Notes under the pieces: generated by a model | Databases searched by the model: none | What the model was told of the DNA's origin: nothing | Seen by the model: the letters and a program-made list of their open reading frames with translations, nothing else | Program-made: the position numbers and the translations under genes | NCBI GenBank assembly: GCA_004151065.3 | Contig: NWUY0300017057.1 | Location: 8,587 to 19,527 of the forward strand | Reading direction: 5' to 3' | DNA: 10,941 bases | From: Larix sibirica | Lineage: Eukaryota; Streptophyta; Pinopsida; Pinales; Pinaceae | Shown: positions 7,110 through 10,941 of the stretch, in pieces | How the letters are laid out: every line of letters starts with the position of its first letter | How positions within the stretch are numbered: position 1 is the first letter of the stretch

Positions 7110-8073
7110 AAACAAGGTATTTGAATCCAACATTAATATCATCCATCTTAAAAGGAAAAAGGCTTGAGATCTAACTACTGATCCTGTCTTCTGTACAATT
7201 AATTAGAAAGGAGGATTTAACAGGGCTTATCTTCATGCCCGAGGCTTCATAGAAATAGTCTAGAATGTCCTTTCAGACTGCCCATTCATCAAAGGATCCG
7301 CAACCAAAGATTAACACATCATCTACAAATAATAAGTGAGTGATGTAAAGGGAAGTGGAAATATTTATACCTTTGATTTTGACTTTGGATTTTTCTTTGT
7401 TAATACATCTGCTCAGACCTTCAATTGTCAACAAGAAAAGTAAGGGAGATAAAGGACAACCTTGGCATAGTCCTTTGCTACCTGAGAAAAAATCTGTGGG
7501 TGAGTCATTAACTAAGACTTCCGCAAAGAAGCAGAGTTAACACAACTCATGATCCAATCAATAACATCAACAGGTAAACCAATCTGAATAAGGATGAACC
7601 TCAAATAGGACCAATAAACTATGTCGTAATATTTGATAAGATCCATCTTTAAAATGAAATACTGAATATTCTTGACTTTGATAGAATGCAGAGTCTCTTA
7701 TGCAACCCCCACTGCATCTAAAATCCATTGATATGAAAGGAAACCAAATATTTCATTAGAGATGACCCTCTCCAACACTGGCTTGATTCTCTTATATGAA
7801 AAAATTGTCACAACCTTATAGACCAGGTTGCAGAGAGAGATGGGACAATATTCATTGAAATATTCAGGCTTATCCTTCTTCATGATCAATGAAATAAAAG
7901 TTGCATTCAAATCCTTTGGTAGTTTTATTTTGATCCGGATATATTCTACTAGCTCCCTAAGTTAAACTCCTACCAAATCAAAAAAGTGGGTGAAGAATGG
8001 CCCACCAATCGAGGCCTGAGCTCTTCTCATTGTCAAAATCATGTAAGATATCTTTGATATCCTCGAGGGAGAT
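7110..8073 (-). pseudogene. ORF2 reverse transcriptase domain, broken but with all catalytic motifs
   Basis: The family makes cDNA from the element's RNA at the nicked target. Visible are EKSSGLDWW (family KSPGPDG, near 8010); LPKDLNATFISLIMKKDKP; YCPISLCNLVYKVV (family FRPISLCN..YK); GFLSYQWILDAVGVA then a stop at 7698-7700 where the family has Gln; and motif A KMDLIKYYDIVYW (7623-7649), with the catalytic Asp. Then come motif B GLCQGCPLSPLLFLL (GLCQGCPLSP at 7444-7473) and motif C FVDDVLIFG (FVDD at 7318-7329; the family usually has FADD). Frame changes lie near 8020 and 7530. It is readable enough to place in plant L1 phylogeny, but it cannot make protein. Confidence 0.93.
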
Positions 8074-8603
8074 TTATTTACCAACCTCCATGCCATTCTC
8101 AGGACTTAAGAACCTTGGAATATTTTTGATAATTTTTAGATGGCTAACCAAATTGGGACTGGACTTCCCATCATATATTCCTATGAAAAAAGAAACAGTA
8201 GCCTCCATAATAGACTGAGCGTTATCAACTATATTACTATTCAGGTCCTTAAGCTCCCAGATTGAGTTATGGATTCTGCTTTTGTTGGAAATCCTCTGAA
8301 AAAACTCGGTGTTGCTATCACCCTGGTAAATCCACAAAGCTAGTATTTTTAGTCGCCATGTTCTCTCCTCCTGTTTGAGAATCTTAGCCCGCTGAGCTTC
8401 TAAAAGAAGAAGTTTTGCCTTCCTTTGTGGTGAGAAGTAGTGCTCATCCACATTGTCTAGTAAAATGGCAATTTCTGCTTCGATCCTCAAGAGATGGATG
8501 GTATTATTCATTTTTTTATCTCTATCCCACTTTGATATGTCCAGTCTAATAATGTGAAGCTTCTTGACCAGTTTGTATGTAGGAGAAATATTAGGCTTAG
8601 TAA
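8074..8603 (-). pseudogene. ORF2 linker between endonuclease and reverse transcriptase
   Basis: This stretch is open in one frame for about 177 codons, from 8603 to the TAA at 8074-8076. It opens with KLHIIRLDISKWDRDKK, then runs through a long charged helix-rich stretch to LWIYQGDSNTEFFQRISNKS. That last motif is a hallmark of plant LINEs just before the reverse transcriptase (family LW.q.GD.NT.FFH). After the stop the same frame continues into the first reverse transcriptase motif. Confidence 0.85.
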
Positions 8604-8659
8604 AATAAGAGTTCCATTATATTGCACCAATTCACATAAATCCTTCTCATCCAACCATG

Positions 8660-9395
8660 TCGTATTAAATTTAAAAGGATATCTGGAAGGAGAAAATTCC
8701 AGATCCAGTTGTAAGAAAATAGTCTTATGATCCAAGATACCATAAGTAGCTTCCCATGATCTGTAGCAGTTAATATGTAGGCAGATTCAACTAAGAGAAA
8801 GCAGTCAAGGAATTTTTCCACGCCAACATCATCGGTCTACCCATTTGACCAGGTAGGGACAAGAACATTAGGGAAAACATCCATCAATCCAGCAGCGTCA
8901 AAAATATCTCGAAAATAATTAGCCATGGGATCAATAACGAAGCTAGATCCCCTCACCTCTTCCACGGAGATATTCAAATTCATATCGCCAGCCACGATGA
9001 GAGACGGTTCCATGAGAGTATCAAATGCAACGACTGAATCCCAAAATTTTGCTCGCCTATGATAGGTGCCATTGATATTAAGTATCCTAAGTCGTCTGTC
9101 AAGTCCTTTCAATTTTCCTTCCACCATCAGACCTACAATCGAGGCATAAGGATGAAAAATCTACAAACATGGGGTTTCGGGTGATCATTAGACCCCCAGA
9201 GTTACCACAAGAATCAATACCACAACACATCTAAGATGATCTCAATTTCAAAAAGAAATCACAAGCCTTCTTCGATGTATTCATTGTTTGTTGGAGGTGA
9301 ACCAACACTGAACAAGTAGAATCCAACATCCGTTTGAAAGAAGTTATTTTGGGGTAATTGCAAATCCCTCAAATATTAAGGGATAAAAAAGCATT
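8660..9395 (-). pseudogene. ORF2 N-terminal AP-type endonuclease domain, broken
   Basis: The family nicks target DNA to start insertion. Visible motifs in order: LSLNI then a stop then G (ancestral LSWNIRG; 9395-9366); LVHLQQTM, where the family has the catalytic Glu of QET (Gln codon at 9288-9290); GNSGGLMITRNP; NINGTYHRRAKFWD (family N.YG.y..R..FW); LIVAGDMNLN (family GGDFN); LMDVFPNVLVPTWSNG (family TWsN.R); KFLDCFL (family RLDRFL); and LDHKTIFLQL, which keeps the Asp-His of the terminal SDH (8727-8732). The frame changes near 9140 and again near 8740, and stops occur at 9369-9371 and 8837-8839. It is inactive because of the frame breaks and the lost Glu. Confidence 0.88.
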
Positions 9396-9670
9396 AACAA
9401 CCCACTACATGGGGCTCGTCTGATCTAAGGGCCCCAAGAGAAATTGAATAGGGTGAATCATCCAAGGCTGAAGCAATCAAGTACAGGGAAGGTACTTAAG
9501 TGTTTAGGAACTTTCGATTCTCCCATTCAACTTTAGAAGGAGAAAAATGCATTTTCCTAGGTTCTTCCTGGTAGTGACATTCGAGTGTCGAATGGAGGCA
9601 ATTGGAATGAAACTGAGGCTTTCATACGCTAAACTAGAGAATGTAGGGACAGGCTAACCATAGTTTGAAT
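9396..9670 (-). other. ORF1-ORF2 spacer of the LINE
   Basis: 275 bp between the ORF1 stop (9671-9673) and the first recognisable ORF2 codons. No domain is visible. Stops occur in all frames. ORF2's own start codon probably lies near the left end of this stretch but cannot be chosen. Confidence 0.5.
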
Positions 9671-10904
9671 TCAATGACTCATGAAAGGATTTAGGAGTGG
9701 ATATGAATCATGGGTATTCCTTTCATAATCATTAGTAATAGGAGAGGATGATATCTCAATATGTAGACGTGGATCTTCAGAGCCGACATGGTTCAGGTCC
9801 TTTCCACAATCAATAGATAGAGGTAAAACCCTAGCCTCAGTAGGAGCCACCAAGTCCCCAGATAGAAAAATGTAGCTAGGGCCCCCCTCCCGATAAACAC
9901 CCTCGATAGGACACTGAATAACCTCAATAGATCCATGGCCAAATTTCGAAGGCCTAGGGAAACTAATATGGGAAACAAACTTATCACCTAGATCAGAGGG
10001 AAAACTTAGCACACTAAGAATGTCATCAGCACTAAGAAATTTCAAAAGGAGTGGAACAAGAAAGTAATCAATGACTATTCCTCCTCCTAAGAAGTATGCG
10101 AGGTATCCGAATCCGAGAGCACATCGTAATCCATCACCTCAAAACCCTTACAATTATGTTTGAGGTGACCCATATTATGACAACATAAACACCGAAATGG
10201 AACTTTCTAGTAATCCAAATGATGTTGTAAACACCCACCATCCCACCGTATCTCCACTTAATTAAGCAATCCCTCTATCATTTCCATGGACACCATGATC
10301 CTGGGCATTGGTCTATCCAAGGAGACCAAAGTAGCTTCTTCAATCAAGATGAAGCTACCGATCGAATTCCCCACTGCCATAAAACCCTAAAATTCCAACA
10401 CTACTAAGGGTATCCTGACAAGAGAACCCAAAGATGTCATCTAACCAATTTCTCTCGCCTCTAGTCAAAAGAATAGTGCCATCTACTGAGGAATAAATAG
10501 CCATTGTCATAAATCTTGTACCGAGATAGAATCGCATGCAAGCTCTCTTCAGAAAGAAAGTGAAAAATCAACCAGTTATTAACAAGAGAGATAACCCTAG
10601 GCACGTATTCAGTAATGGGTTTCCAAGTCTAGGAAATCCAAGCCATAATATCAAACCTATTTAGCTTGACATATTCCATCCTGCCAATCAATTCCCGAGT
10701 GGCTAAGGACTCGACCATATCAAAAGTAATGTCCTTGCCGAGAACACAGAGGGTCGTATTCTTCTTAACCTTTTCAAGTTTAATACAACGATGTTTGGAG
10801 GCTTTGTCCCCAAAAAGTCTTCTTCTTGTTCCCTGAGCAAGTACCTTGCCACCCAAAAACTCCCCAGGACAGAAAGAGACTAGGCCAAAAAAATCACGGG
10901 GGCT
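9671..10904 (-). pseudogene. LINE ORF1 remnant (DUF4283-like domain plus CCHC zinc knuckle)
   Basis: ORF1 proteins of plant LINEs bind the element RNA. The N-terminal part (10904-10632) is open and reads EFLGGKVLAQGTRRRLFGDK, then ATRELIGRMEYVKLNRFDIM. After a stop at 10629-10631 the same frame gives WKPITEYVPRVISLVNNW and NGYLFLSRWHYSFD, a pattern of the DUF4283 region, and then HLWVLLSGYP. Stops lie at 10461, 10437, 10401-10406 and 10344. A frame change near 10390 leads to MAVGNSIGSFILIEEATL, RPMPRIMVSMEMIEGLLN and, past two stops, the zinc knuckle. The C-terminal tail (9671 to about 10080, another frame) is acidic and serine-rich with no recognised domain. The true start is not visible and may lie outside the window. 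Confidence 0.8.
10150..10191 (-). pseudogene. CCHC zinc knuckle inside the ORF1 remnant
   Basis: The 14 residues CLCCHNMGHLKHNC fit CX2CX4HX4C exactly, preceded by KVPFRC-type context. All four zinc ligands survive although the surrounding frame has stops on its N-terminal side and ends at 10087-10089. In plant LINE ORF1 this knuckle follows the DUF4283 region, as here. Confidence 0.9.
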
Positions 10905-10941
10905 TCACTCAATAAACCGCTATCATAGCACATTCGTTCGT

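Larger units (their letters stand above)
5265..9395 (-). pseudogene. LINE ORF2 polyprotein remnant (endonuclease, reverse transcriptase, RNase H)
   Basis: The ancestral product would be about 1,300-1,400 residues, made in the cytoplasm and acting on its own RNA at the chromosomal target. The reading must change frame several times: near 9140 and 8740 in the endonuclease, near 8600 before the linker, near 8020 and 7530 in the reverse transcriptase, and near 5715 and 5570 around the RNase H. The stretch 7524-5712 stays in one frame but has 14 stop codons. It lies 275 bp downstream of the ORF1 remnant on the same strand, the normal two-ORF arrangement. Domain-level detail is in the entries below. 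Confidence 0.9.
5110..10941 (-). mobile_element. Degenerate plant L1-type LINE (non-LTR retrotransposon)
   Basis: Reading the minus strand from the right edge, the domains come in the order known for plant L1 elements. They are an ORF1 with a DUF4283-like nucleic-acid-binding region and a CCHC knuckle, a spacer, then ORF2 with AP endonuclease, reverse transcriptase, zf-RVT and RNase H. Such elements copy themselves by nicking the target with the endonuclease and priming reverse transcription at the nick. This copy cannot code for working proteins. The right boundary is not visible; the ORF1 start may lie beyond 10941. The left boundary near 5110 is an estimate, because no run of T (the complement of a poly(A) tail) marks it and no target-site duplication can be shown. 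Confidence 0.9.

Noticed and set aside
7355-7540. Plus-strand open frame over the reverse transcriptase
   Set aside because: It lies antisense to motif B of the LINE reverse transcriptase, which explains its openness. The same holds for 7997-8218.
8597-10537. Minus-strand frames 8597-8702, 9793-9987 and 10355-10537 read as separate genes
   Set aside because: They are alternate-frame shadows or frame-shifted pieces of the LINE ORF2 and ORF1 remnants; the motif-bearing frame is elsewhere.

Overview
This is non-coding and transposon-derived DNA from a plant nuclear genome, most likely a large, repeat-rich one. I find no intact host gene, no RNA gene and no CRISPR array. The plant assignment rests on a LINE of the plant L1 type on the minus strand. 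It has a DUF4283/zinc-knuckle ORF1, then an ORF2 with an apurinic endonuclease, a reverse transcriptase, a plant zf-RVT zinc-binding region and a C-terminal RNase H. I cannot name the species from sequence alone.

Layout. 1-345 is AT-rich DNA with no gene. 346-585 and 586-699 are the first unit and the left half of the second unit of a diverged direct repeat (about 240 bp period). The second unit is split by a richer-GC insertion (700-2171), flanked by a perfect 10-bp duplication, and resumes at 2172. The insertion carries a decayed plus-strand reading frame and ends in an A-rich tract, so it looks like a retroposed transcript or retroelement fragment. 2311-2821 is AT-rich and featureless.

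2822-4500 is a tandem duplication of a two-part AT-rich block, Q then P. The first Q-P copy is split by a 0.75-kb GC-rich insert (3172-3918) that holds its own short-period repeats (50-bp and 35-bp). 4521-4634 is a 57-bp tandem duplication. 4635-5110 is unassigned.

About 5110-10941 is the LINE, read right to left. ORF1 remains at 10904-9671, a spacer at 9670-9396, ORF2 remains at 9395-5265, then a short 3' tail. Its 5' end may lie outside the window. The element is dead: ORF1 has many stops and shifts, ORF2 needs several frame changes, and two nuclease active sites have lost a catalytic acid. Even so, about 1.8 kb of ORF2 (7524-5712) keeps one frame with 14 nonsense codons and no net indel.

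Taken together, the window records nested insertions into AT-rich, locally duplicated DNA. The duplicated blocks act as internal 'empty site' references for two of the insertions. I found no undescribed functional system.
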